In this document: positions 55,676 through 64,000 of the stretch, piece by piece
Layout: each line of letters starts with the position of its first letter
Numbering within the stretch: the stretch's first letter is position 1
Assembly (NCBI GenBank): GCA_048772705.1
Contig: JBLWGC010000043.1
Location: forward strand, 372,001 to 436,000
DNA: 64,000 nucleotides
Direction of reading: 5' to 3'
Source of the DNA: Leidyana gryllorum EB-2025a
Taxonomy: Eukaryota > Apicomplexa
Translations under genes and position numbers: made by a program
The notes under the pieces: generated by a model
What the model was told of the DNA's origin: nothing
What the model saw: only the letters and a program-made list of their open reading frames with translations
Database searches by the model: none

Positions 55676-57556
55676 TTAGAGTCCGATGGGTATAAGCGGG
55701 AGATCAGTCACCTCCCATTGGAGAAACTTGGGGGGTAAGTGACCGGTCACCACCAGATGCTGCCAGTTTCTCATGTCACACTGGAATTCGGTATTGGCTG
55801 ACGGAGTGACATACGCGATCACATTTTCCATAACACTGGGAGGAATGGCTTCTCGGATGTGCCCCACCCACTCGAAGTGTTTGCGTTTTTGAATAGGAGA
55901 CAGGGTTGCCACAGACTGACCCCGACGACAACCGCAGTTCGTTTTCTCCACGAAAGCCTTGAGCCCCGCCAAAACCTCCGCTGGGTACTCGCCCAACGCC
56001 ATATTCCGCAAAGCCCTTGTGATCGTTTCGCCAAAGTATGCAGTGTTAGGATACAGAACCCGAACTTTGCCCCCGATTTGCTGCAATAGGTGGGCCACTT
56101 CGAACAAAAACACCACTTCTCGCACTGTCTGGGGCCCTTCGGGAGGAACGATACACAAAATGTTGTACATCAAAAGCAAACGCGCCACCACATCCTCCTC
56201 AATTTGATCGATCCATTCGGATACATCGCCCACCATTACTCGCACACAGTCCACGGGTAGATTTACAACTCGGTCCTCAAGTGACGAGGAGGAGGCCTGA
56301 TGTTTGTCTCGCCGAAGACGTTCAAGATGAGAATCTGCAATGGCACTCCAAACAGACCAGGCGACAAAAGAGAGCGAGAGAAACTTGAGTGTGGGAGTGG
56401 AAAAGACGGTTGTGGCCACGTGGTTCGCCCCGTACTCGCCCCCATCATGTATTACGTACTCTAGACGAGGCGGCAGCTCCCAGATCTCGGCCTCCAAGGC
56501 TTCTGTAATGAACAGTGCCTCGTCAGGATTTATGTCTTTGATCTTATCACCAGAGCTCGCATAAATGGGAGTGGTGGCAGCAAACTTTCCCAGCAGAGGA
56601 CGCGCTTCGTCAATGTTCTCCTCAGTGATACCACACACCCGTATATAAAGGCTACCATAGGACAGAACGTCTCGGAACCCCTTGTCGAATCGCTTCCTTA
56701 ACACAGCCCATATGCTTTGCAGCACCGGTTGAAACTTTTCGGTTAGCTCTGCCGTCCTACACCAGTCGTGACATTATACCACAACAGGTCACACGCTCTT
56801 ACCAAACAGCACCGCAAGTTGAGCAAAGCTCCCGGCAAGCGTTGGCCCGAATTACATGCCGTTCGTCTTTCAGCTCTCGACTGATAAACGCCAAGAGGGG
56901 GTCCCACAGTATCATAGAAGATTCAGGACAGAGTCCTTGAGGTAATTGAGTCGGGAGTCCGGAGGCCAGAGGTCGCGTCTCTAAGAAATCTGTCAAATGC
57001 ATCACTTTGGAAAACCAAGCAGCTGAACGTGGCTCTGCCACGAAGCGGGTCACAGTTGGCGACTTGATTGAGTGAGTTGCCTCCACCAACCACCTTTCCG
57101 AGCCCAAGATGTGTCGCAAACTCGGAGCTTTGAAGGCTCCCAGAGTAAGGGTCACCCATCCTCCAGCATGCAGAAGCTCGAGTCTTGGGAAGAACCCAGA
57201 CAACACCAGCGGCCGACGCGGGGTGCTCGTAACTCCAGTTACCCGGATGCTGAGATACTTCATGCGCGCGCAGGGGCTTTCCTCCAAGTAGGATAAGAGG
57301 CTACGTAATTCACGACACACACAGAGGTCTATAACGAGCGTGATTGCCTCGCAGAGGACCCTGCGTATCCAGCGCTCCCCCATGACACAGGCAGATTGAA
57401 AAGCGGCCCACGATTATTTTGCCCAATATACAACGAAGCAGGACTGTAGGTAGTGATTACATAGTCTCGATAGAATTTGTCAAGAGCTGCTACTTTGTAA
57501 AGGTCATCAATGCTTAGCCAATCCAAGACCTGGTGTACCCAAAACGGCCAAATCAT
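55676..57556 (-). CDS. F-box-like protein, unknown partner
   Basis: Starts MIWPFWVHQVLDWLSIDDLYKVAALDKFY, which has the F-box-like pattern of a short helix, LS..DL and hydrophobic spacing typical of SCF ubiquitin-ligase adaptors. The middle exon (about 57383-56810) has spaced Leu/Ile strands (LSIRVTGV; LELLHAGGWVTLTL; APSLRHILGS) resembling leucine-rich repeats. It joins by an intron (TG|GTAAGA to GTGTAG|G) to the last exon (56764-55676), which ends LPLIPIGL. The junction between exon 1 and the middle exon is unclear: both frames overlap around 57329-57383 and no clean intron stands out. The C-terminal half is unrecognised. It is divergent from the gene at 57653, 96 bases away. Confidence 0.6.
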
Positions 57557-57652
57557 TCAGATTTTTGATCGACACCAGGTGTCACCACATGTTTGTGCTT
57601 TTTCTGTCCACATGATGGTCAAGTTGCAGGCAGTACCAAAGACTCCGATCCG

Positions 57653-59140
57653 ATGAGGAATTATTTCGCTATCGCCGCAGTCCTATCAGAGGTACTTGGA
57701 TCGCCTGCGTTTGATGACAAAGCTATCGCGAATATGTATATACAGTTCGCGGAGGCTTTCATGCCCCCGGACTTGCGTGAACAGTTTCGGCAGATTCAAG
57801 CTCTTCACGAAGCAGCACAGGCAAACACTTTCGACCCTCTGTCAGTTGAAAATGGGGAACCCGAGGGTGTGGTGATGGAGGAGCCCGCGCCCGCAGAACC
57901 CGTTGTCGAAGTTGAGGACACGTCTTCCTTTGCTGAGAAACTCCTTCAAGCAATAGGGCGTGAGGACATGAACAAAGAGAGCCCTCCGGTAGCTGCTCAA
58001 AATGAAGCAGTTCCTCAGGCCCCCTTCTTGGACGCTTTATTACCCTTCGGCGGAGTGTTCGGTATGGGCAGCAGTGGAAGTCCGTTCTTCAGCGTGGTGA
58101 GTCCGCCGACTGGCGACCAACCTGGTGAGGAAACGGACACTGGCGTTGTCAAACGCGGGGACGAGATCACACTGCAGTCGTTCTTGGCTCCCCTGGGCGG
58201 GTCAGAGTCTCTGAGTGGCTTCCAAGCTGCCCCAACTCCCCCACCAACACCTTTCGATGTGTTCAACCCGTTCTCCTGGTTCACTCGAATTTCTTCTCTG
58301 CCACAAACGTTCATGCAACTCTTCCATCATACCCCAGCGTCCGCACCACCGAGCCCCGCGGCGACCTCCCAATCGCCTACCACTCAGAGCGTCGGTTCGG
58401 CGGATCCCACAAGCCGCTCAGCTCAAGCTGTGGCCACTCCCCAGAATTCTGGGGCGCTGGGTTTCTCTGATCCAGGAGCATACAACAGGTTCTCTTACCA
58501 GGACTATATTGGTCAAGGGATCCTGCCCCTCGCGGTAGCCGCGGGAGACGCGGTCCGGAACGGCGCTGCGATTCCCGGTTTCATGATGCAACAGGTTTCG
58601 CAGTCGCGCAGTAACGCCTTGCGGGACGTGCAGGAATGGGCTCCCCGAGTCTACTCTGCCACGCCTCAAGATGTCTCGATTGAGCGGACGCCGCTGGTCG
58701 TCACCCCGACATTCGAACAAAGGGATCTCATACCCAAATACGACACTGAACAACAGTTCATTGATGCATTGGTTGCTGCAGGATTGCCGTATCCCTTGCC
58801 TCAATTGCTTGCGGCCATTTGTGGACCTTTAGCTTTGGTACAATTGGAGTTGGCCGGAGAGGGCAAACAATTTATGGAAAGCGTACTCGAAAACGCTCCC
58901 AATATCGCACTCACAGCCTTAGTCGCTCAGCTAGTTTCTCAAGTAGAGCCAAAGCTGAAAGCCCTCCCGGACACCCCTGCCAACCGACAGATCAATAATG
59001 CATTCGCCTTTTTTGTCAATAGACTCCAAGATTTCATGGTACAGGCAGCCATCCCTGTCCAGCAGCTGGCCCTGCTGACAGAGGCTGGCTTGACCTCATA
59101 TGGTCAAGCCGTCTTGGCATTGTCACCTTACAAGTTTTGA
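57653..59140 (+). CDS. Unknown Pro/Ala-rich protein with hydrophobic C-terminus
   Basis: Single exon of about 495 residues from MRNYFAIAAVLSEVLG. In-frame upstream codons contain no ATG, and an AG site (GTTGCAG) precedes the ATG by 23 bases. The N-terminal 80 residues are helical and might include a weak signal sequence. A Pro/Glu-rich linker follows, then a Phe/Gly stretch (LDALLPFGGVFGMGSSGSPF) and a Ser/Thr/Pro-rich segment. The C-terminal 250 residues are well structured, with amphipathic helices (LVAAGLPYPLPQLLAAICGP; VLENAPNIALTALVAQLV). No family is recognised. The Phe/Gly stretch recalls one in tandem family member 2, which may be chance. Confidence 0.65.
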   Translation: MRNYFAIAAVLSEVLGSPAFDDKAIANMYIQFAEAFMPPDLREQFRQIQALHEAAQANTFDPLSVENGEPEGVVMEEPAPAEPVVEVEDTSSFAEKLLQAIGREDMNKESPPVAAQNEAVPQAPFLDALLPFGGVFGMGSSGSPFFSVVSPPTGDQPGEETDTGVVKRGDEITLQSFLAPLGGSESLSGFQAAPTPPPTPFDVFNPFSWFTRISSLPQTFMQLFHHTPASAPPSPAATSQSPTTQSVGSADPTSRSAQAVATPQNSGALGFSDPGAYNRFSYQDYIGQGILPLAVAAGDAVRNGAAIPGFMMQQVSQSRSNALRDVQEWAPRVYSATPQDVSIERTPLVVTPTFEQRDLIPKYDTEQQFIDALVAAGLPYPLPQLLAAICGPLALVQLELAGEGKQFMESVLENAPNIALTALVAQLVSQVEPKLKALPDTPANRQINNAFAFFVNRLQDFMVQAAIPVQQLALLTEAGLTSYGQAVLALSPYKF

Positions 59141-59195
59141 ACCTATTCTAGATGAACTAAGTCATCCACGATCGATCAACATTGTAAAAAATTCG

Positions 59196-59636
59196 ATGAT
59201 GGACAGCTCCTACCGCCTCAACGCAACTACTTACTCCCGGCAGACTAGTCATGCTGCTCAGAACCAGATGCTGAGTGCGGCACTCGGCCCTACCGACCCG
59301 GCTCAGAGACGCTTGGCCTCTACTTATAATATGCCCTCACCTCAATTCGAGCCGCAGAATCCGGTAACATATTCTCCCCAAGATGCAACACCGCTAGTGG
59401 CCTTCTGCTCTGAGATAAATCCTGGGTACCACGTGGCTCAAGTTCCCCTATTCGAAGGAATACTGTCTGTTGAAGATAACGTACTCCGACAGTATAAGAG
59501 CTGGGAGGATCATATACGCCTAATGGCGCCATTAGCTTTACACTCTCGGTCCCGTCCCACCAGTTCCGAGTCTACACGATTACCAAGTGGCGCAATCATT
59601 GATTCTTCGTCACCAGCTTTTCGAGCACGCAGTTGA
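59196..59636 (+). CDS. Small unknown protein
   Basis: From ATG 59196 (MMDSSYRLNATTYSRQTSHA) the ORF runs 146 residues to TGA 59636. The frame is open upstream to an ATG at 59100 that overlaps the preceding CDS, so that start is less likely. Polar, Ser/Pro/Gln/Tyr-rich first half (YNMPSPQFEPQNPVTYSP), then a more ordered part (VPLFEGILSVEDNVLRQYKS). No domain. The stop lies 5 bases from the stop of the convergent TM gene. Confidence 0.42.
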   Translation: MMDSSYRLNATTYSRQTSHAAQNQMLSAALGPTDPAQRRLASTYNMPSPQFEPQNPVTYSPQDATPLVAFCSEINPGYHVAQVPLFEGILSVEDNVLRQYKSWEDHIRLMAPLALHSRSRPTSSESTRLPSGAIIDSSSPAFRARS

Positions 59637-59641
59637 TCACA

Positions 59642-60448
59642 CTAAACATGACATGGTTCATCAATGGAGTGGGGAACGAACCACACACTGTCCAATCCGC
59701 AGAGCTCGCTGCGACAAGGGCTACGCTCAGTCTCGGCTTGAGTAGAAATCCCTTCACTGTGTATCTCCTGCATTTTCACTTTCAGTATGACATCTTCGTT
59801 CGTGAGCTGTGGAGGATCCAAGCTTATCTGTTCAATTTGTACCGCGCGTTGTCCCACAAACTGACTTCCTCCAACCAAAGGTCGGCATCGGATCCATACT
59901 AGTCGAGCACCTTGCAAACCAGTGACCCACAAGGAGAAACTGACCAGAGCGAGCACTCCTCGCTCTGTAAGCGTGCTGGCGAACTGTACTTTGTGAGCAA
60001 TTCCTAACAAAATAGAACCAAAAGCTAGGAGAGCGACGATGCCCAACCACAGTAGCTGCTGAGGGCGTTCAGATTTGGGTACCATGTAGGAGAGGGGCAG
60101 AAGGAGCGGCATCAACCCAGCAGCTGCCACACCGACCCCGAACCAGCTACCTCGGATGGCAGCTGCGGCTAGACTCGTAGACCACACAGATATGCCAGAT
60201 ATGACGAACGTGAGAACAATTGCTTTCCTGGGTAGTCGGCGAATCCAGCTTGAAGGCGACCGTTTGTTTGGAGGTTTGTTGATGAATCGGGTATCTATCC
60301 CTTCCGTATCCTCAAAGTCAATCTTGACAACTATTTCCTGTGGCGGGGGACATTCAAGTTCATCTGTCCTGCAAAAGTCCAAGCTTCCGTCGTTATGATA
60401 ACCACGACGGAGGCCCTTGCGAGTGATCTGTTGAAGCATGGCGAGCAT
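59642..60448 (-). CDS. Four-TM membrane protein A
   Basis: About 268 residues from the first true ATG (60448; a second lies at 60439). A polar, acidic N-terminal domain of about 80 residues with Arg-rich borders precedes four TM spans: KAIVLTFVISGISVWSTSLA, GVGVAAAGLMPLLLPLSYMV, LLWLGIVALLAFGSILLGIA and LALVSFSLWVTGLQGARLVW. A polar C-terminal tail follows. No transporter or tetraspanin signature is present. It is the last of three consecutive minus-strand genes with this topology. Confidence 0.65.
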   Translation of the reverse strand: MLAMLQQITRKGLRRGYHNDGSLDFCRTDELECPPPQEIVVKIDFEDTEGIDTRFINKPPNKRSPSSWIRRLPRKAIVLTFVISGISVWSTSLAAAAIRGSWFGVGVAAAGLMPLLLPLSYMVPKSERPQQLLWLGIVALLAFGSILLGIAHKVQFASTLTERGVLALVSFSLWVTGLQGARLVWIRCRPLVGGSQFVGQRAVQIEQISLDPPQLTNEDVILKVKMQEIHSEGISTQAETERSPCRSELCGLDSVWFVPHSIDEPCHV

Positions 60449-60713
60449 GGTGATGGGATGAGCGTGGCACGGTGAGCACACGTGTGCTTCCAAGGAGACA
60501 CTGATGTTTTCTCACAAACCCAAGCTCTGAGTGAACCGAATTCACGGAACGCGTTTCGCAATGGAGGATTCGAGCTGATTGCTGAACCGTTACCAGCACC
60601 AAGAGGGACGTGGAGGCTACTAGATATGGTTTTCCAAAGATGCCATCATTACACGCTTGGAAACAGCATCCCGCGTGGTGTAGAACGCAACGATTTCCTA
60701 TTATGAATAAGTT

Positions 60714-61733
60714 TCAAGTAAGACTGTCGACGCACTGTGCGTCATTCACATCTGGATGTTTACACGGTGTAGAAACCCCACAAGGGTCGTCTCCTATTAT
60801 GAATATAGTATCATGGGCGGGGGGGTCATCGACACAATCGTCCTGATATTCCTTCGGGTCATCTTCATTCACCTCTGGAAGTTTCAAAGCCCTAATTGGC
60901 CCTATAGATCTCAGTTTCCCACAAGTTTGTCCCAAGATTTTGCCGACAGTGACCAGCTCTGCCTTCTTGGCATTGACGAAGTCCAGGAATCGGATATTAT
61001 CCTCTTCAGATGGAACGGGGTTGTGACGATCGCGGTCCAGGAGCATCTTGAGAAACCTGCCCACCTCCACAGCATAGCGAACGAAGAAAGTAGTGGCCAT
61101 TCCGGCTGCCGCGACCTTCGTAAGACTCATTTCCTCAAAGAAATAGTGCAAGGTAGTGGCCGGGTAGGTGTAAATGTCATACGTGTTAGTATGATTGGCA
61201 TAAACCATCTCCATTGCGTCCACAGTTGTGTAAAGACCACAACCGATGGCAAATACCAGCAAGGTAAAAATGCCCATGGTTGCATGTACGTTCTGAGCCT
61301 CCAGGGCGTAGGTGGCCAATAGCCATCCTATGCCGGCGAGAACGAGGGTGGTAAAACACTGGAGCGGCGCGAGACTACCCATGTCATACACTGCATGAAC
61401 GGCGGCTCCAAAGTTAGCCAAAACCGCATATTGTCTGATCCCGCGTTTCAGGGACGAGATCTCGAGGTTGATGATCCTTTGTTGAAGAATGCAAAGGTCA
61501 TCGGTCTCCGAAAAGTCGCTGGATTCGCTTTGCGAAAGACTTTCAGAGGGAGAAGAGTCATTTTCCTCTTCTTCTGGCGCCACATCAAAGGAATCGCGAG
61601 TTGACATGAAGTCATCCACATCGATGATCCCTGGATCAACGATACGAAGGGAAGGGGCGGGCGAGTCATCGGGACTGTCGTTGTTTCGACTGTCGTCGTG
61701 TCGAAGTTCGCCGTACGAGAATGGATCAAGCAT
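60714..61733 (-). CDS. Four-TM membrane protein B
   Basis: About 340 residues from MLDPFSYGELRHDDS. The N-terminal 110 residues are acidic and Ser-rich (EEEENDSSPSESLSQSESSD), then a short coiled segment (CILQQRIINLEISSL). Four hydrophobic spans follow: LANFGAAVHAVYDMGSLAPL, CFTTLVLAGIGWLLATYAL, GIFTLLVFAIGCGLYTTVDA and a weaker one near VAAAGMATTFFVRYAVEV. A loop holds the sequon NHT. The cytosolic tail is acidic. Not recognised; same topology and strand as its neighbours A and C. Confidence 0.66.
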   Translation of the reverse strand: MLDPFSYGELRHDDSRNNDSPDDSPAPSLRIVDPGIIDVDDFMSTRDSFDVAPEEEENDSSPSESLSQSESSDFSETDDLCILQQRIINLEISSLKRGIRQYAVLANFGAAVHAVYDMGSLAPLQCFTTLVLAGIGWLLATYALEAQNVHATMGIFTLLVFAIGCGLYTTVDAMEMVYANHTNTYDIYTYPATTLHYFFEEMSLTKVAAAGMATTFFVRYAVEVGRFLKMLLDRDRHNPVPSEEDNIRFLDFVNAKKAELVTVGKILGQTCGKLRSIGPIRALKLPEVNEDDPKEYQDDCVDDPPAHDTIFIIGDDPCGVSTPCKHPDVNDAQCVDSLT

Positions 61734-61881
61734 CAAGATAGTGTGTGGACAGTGGCACAAAGAAGGGGGCGCAAACAATCGCACCCACGACAGTTTACCC
61801 TATCAGATGTGCGGTACATGTAGATTGACTGTAGCTGTTGTCGGAGCACATTCACTGTCATTCATGAACATACAGTACAGT

Positions 61882-63024
61882 TCATACGATCGTAAGAACA
61901 GAGTTGTGCGTAGCCAAGTGAATGGGGTTCACCTTGTCGTCGGGTGATTGTTTCTGCTTGCCACCACAGATGTAGGGTCCGAGAGCCATAAGCAGGACGA
62001 CGGCGAAGAACATGGTCCCATTGGTCACATAGCTCAGCACAGGCACCGTGCCGAGCACATCGAGTAAGACGACGTGATTCAATGTGGTGAGTGCTCCCCA
62101 TAGCTCATTCCATGGGAAAGCAGTGGCGTTGAGGACTCGCAGAGCGATGAATTGGGCTACTGGAGCGGCACACAAGCCCAAAGATAGCCAATAGACTGTC
62201 CTTAGCCTGGAGCCTCTGAGCGGCACGGACAGAGCCATCAGGAGCGAGAAGGCCATCGCGCTTAATCCATAGACGTAGAAGGACAGAAGGAATAGCTCCA
62301 ATTTGAGCAGGTGAGACACTATTGACTGCATTCCGCATCCGATTGCTAGAAAGGCACAGGCGACGGACAGAGCCCATCCTCTGCGAGGCGCCCAGTAATC
62401 ATCCCAGGGCGTAACGATGGCCGCAGACAGTCTATTTTCGGGTTCAGACTGGCCTTCTTCCATGGTGGCCTGGACAGGGGGAGGTTGAAGTTGTGTATGG
62501 GGGAGTGGCGATGTATGGGCAGAGTCGTGAATTGTCAGGACACACGCAAAGTCCCCGATTTTGGGGCCTGTGGTGGTTGGGGGCTCACCGTTGACGTCGG
62601 ACTCAAGGCTGTCTTGGAAATAGATATCTTCCAGATCCCCGGTTGACACTGTAGATACGTCGGGTGGGGGAACTGGTGCTGGGGGGTTTGTCGCCGCCGC
62701 AGCACTCTTTGTTGGCGATGGTGCTCTTTTTGTTGTTGGAGGATTATTAATCCCAGACAGGGCCGCCGAATTAGCGCCACTTTGTCGTGTTGGAGATGCA
62801 CTTGCCCAAGACACAACTGCAGCTCCGCTGGCGGTCGGTGGCGGCGATGAGTGACTTTGCTTGATTAAGGGACCGCGTCGGAAACTGACTTTCTTGTCTG
62901 TTTGCGGTGAATGTCGAACGCTGGGCCCAACGACGAGTTCGTGAGGACACTGCGCTGGTACCTCGAAGGGGTTGTAGCAGCGGCCGAAGAAGAAAGGCAA
63001 CACATCATCGGACAAGAAGGCCAT
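61882..63024 (-). CDS. Four-TM membrane protein C
   Basis: About 380 residues from MAFLSDDVLPFFFGRCYNPF; the ORF is open further upstream but without an ATG. A 200-residue Pro/Ala/Thr-rich N-terminal region (APVPPPDVSTVSTG) is followed by four TM spans: ALSVACAFLAIGCGMQSIV, LELFLLSFYVYGLSAMAFSL, TVYWLSLGLCAAPVAQFIAL and MFFAVVLLMALGPYICGG, plus a moderately hydrophobic stretch between the last two. No family is recognised. Confidence 0.66.
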   Translation of the reverse strand: MAFLSDDVLPFFFGRCYNPFEVPAQCPHELVVGPSVRHSPQTDKKVSFRRGPLIKQSHSSPPPTASGAAVVSWASASPTRQSGANSAALSGINNPPTTKRAPSPTKSAAAATNPPAPVPPPDVSTVSTGDLEDIYFQDSLESDVNGEPPTTTGPKIGDFACVLTIHDSAHTSPLPHTQLQPPPVQATMEEGQSEPENRLSAAIVTPWDDYWAPRRGWALSVACAFLAIGCGMQSIVSHLLKLELFLLSFYVYGLSAMAFSLLMALSVPLRGSRLRTVYWLSLGLCAAPVAQFIALRVLNATAFPWNELWGALTTLNHVVLLDVLGTVPVLSYVTNGTMFFAVVLLMALGPYICGGKQKQSPDDKVNPIHLATHNSVLTIV

Positions 63025-63266
63025 TATCGAGTGTTCGGTTTCGCTGATTAGGGATTCCAACTTGCGAGGATATCAGCAGAAAACCTCTCACACTGGAAAG
63101 TTGACACGCACACCCATTAGACATTGTACACTGATAGGTTCGGTAGTCCATGTAACCGCGGCAACATACGGTTCCCGCGGCTGACAGCGCCAGATGGTGA
63201 GGTGTTTCAACGCGGGAACGCGACACAGGATCTCGGCAGTGTGAATAATTTTATAGTAGGGGTGTC
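63025..63266. promoter_or_regulatory. Divergent intergenic region
   Basis: 242 bases between opposed starts of TM protein C and the possible beta-propeller gene. No specific motif is recognised; a promoter role is inferred from position. Confidence 0.3.
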
Positions 63267-64000
63267 ATGGAACGCGTCCCCACTTTTGTTGTGTGGAAGC
63301 CCAATGGACCAGCGAGTTGCGGAGCGGGCGGTGAGGTCATTCTAAGTGGCCCGGAGTGTAAAACGGAGAGCCCGTCGTCTATTTCGGCGTCCACTGATTC
63401 TCAATTCTTGATCGAGCTATATCCTACTTCCCGTCAAGTTATTCGACGAAGCATCCATGATTTGACCGTTGTTGAACAACTTTCACTGCCCGTTGCTGTG
63501 GCCAAAGCGTCTTGCTGTGCGTGTTCTGCAAACGCTGAGATTCTGGTGGTTGGAATGGAAACCCAGATTCTCGTGTACAATACGGATCGACGTGTGAGGT
63601 AAACACATACAGGTCGCTGTGGCCCCTTTGTCTGTTCAAAAGCTCTTTTTTCTCCCTCGACAGAATCGTTCCCGCTCCCGACGGCCACGCGCTGCGTTAC
63701 GCCTTCTTTTCAAATGACGGTGTCTACGCCTTACTGGTGTCCGATCTCGGAGCCTCTTTAGTCACCGTTTTCGACTTGATGACTTGCGACGAAGACGCTG
63801 GGGGCGAAGCTCAGCAACGCGTCAAACCCTTACCCACACTTCGCAGTCGTCGGTTTTCAAGACCCTTCACTGCCACTTGGTTATCCTGCGAGACCTCCGG
63901 CATGCCAGGTGAGGGATCCCACCTGTGTGTGAATCTAAAGACTGGTCGTCTGCAGCGGTATTCGTCGGGGGCAACACCACTGGTGTCCTCAACGTCTGGG
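63267..64000 (+). CDS. Possible beta-propeller (WD-like) protein, 5' part
   Basis: Partial gene running off the right edge. Exon 1 (63267-63599) begins MERVPTFVVWKPNGPAS and joins across GTAAAC..GACAG to an exon from about 63662. The protein shows blade-like alternation of short beta strands (EILVVGMETQILVYNTDRR; GHALRYAFFSNDGVYALLVS; LVTVFDLMTCDEDAG; HLCVNLKTGRLQRYSS). This fits a WD40-type or eIF2A-like propeller, but no diagnostic GH/WD dipeptide series is visible in the portion present. Identity stays open until the rest is read. Confidence 0.5.

Overview
This is nuclear DNA of a gene-dense protist, most likely an alveolate. Two genes encode CPW-WPC cysteine-rich domains, a domain known mainly from apicomplexans and their relatives. 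The neighbours fit a unicellular alveolate: an alternative oxidase, a DOZI/DDX6-type helicase, a soluble-type adenylyl cyclase and a plant-like CDK. Introns are mostly 35-60 bases with GT..AG ends. Genes on one strand can follow each other after only 6-60 bases, with a pyrimidine tract and AG just before the next ATG. That is the layout expected where spliced-leader trans-splicing resolves long transcripts (dinoflagellates, perkinsids). A perkinsid-like organism is my best guess. It is an inference, because I found no spliced-leader gene or rRNA in the window.

Left part (1-14.5 kb): ribonucleotide reductase large subunit (minus strand) faces a DHHC palmitoyltransferase and an alternative oxidase (plus strand). 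Then come a small cysteine-rich gene, a membrane-anchored CPW-WPC protein, the DDX6/Dhh1 helicase, an M50B-like membrane metallopeptidase, a coiled-coil protein and a small unknown.

Middle left (14.5-29.5 kb): the Brix protein PPAN/SSF1 (plus), followed by a compact five-gene minus-strand cluster read from 22.3 kb down to 15.7 kb: CDK, spermidine synthase, double-glutaredoxin protein, secreted CPW-WPC protein, six-TM protein. Gaps between coding regions in the cluster are 37, 61, 6 and 29 bases. A small multi-TM gene and a 6.3-kb soluble-type adenylyl cyclase follow.

Middle right (29.5-43.3 kb): the NUP98-NUP96 nucleoporin precursor starts only 32 bases from the cyclase ATG. It has FG repeats, a GLEBS motif, an autoproteolytic His-Phe-Ser site and a 2.45-kb intron filled with minisatellites. 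Glutamyl-tRNA synthetase and a secreted GH125 alpha-mannosidase lie downstream on the same strand.

Right part (43.3-64 kb): this is the accessory-looking portion. It holds three tandem large paralogues of a family I do not recognise (43.4-53.6 kb), a 2-kb stretch with a direct repeat and only doubtful small ORFs, an F-box-like gene, two unknown plus-strand genes, three consecutive four-TM genes, and the 5' part of a possible beta-propeller gene running off the end. I see no transposon, retroelement, CRISPR array or convincing tRNA.
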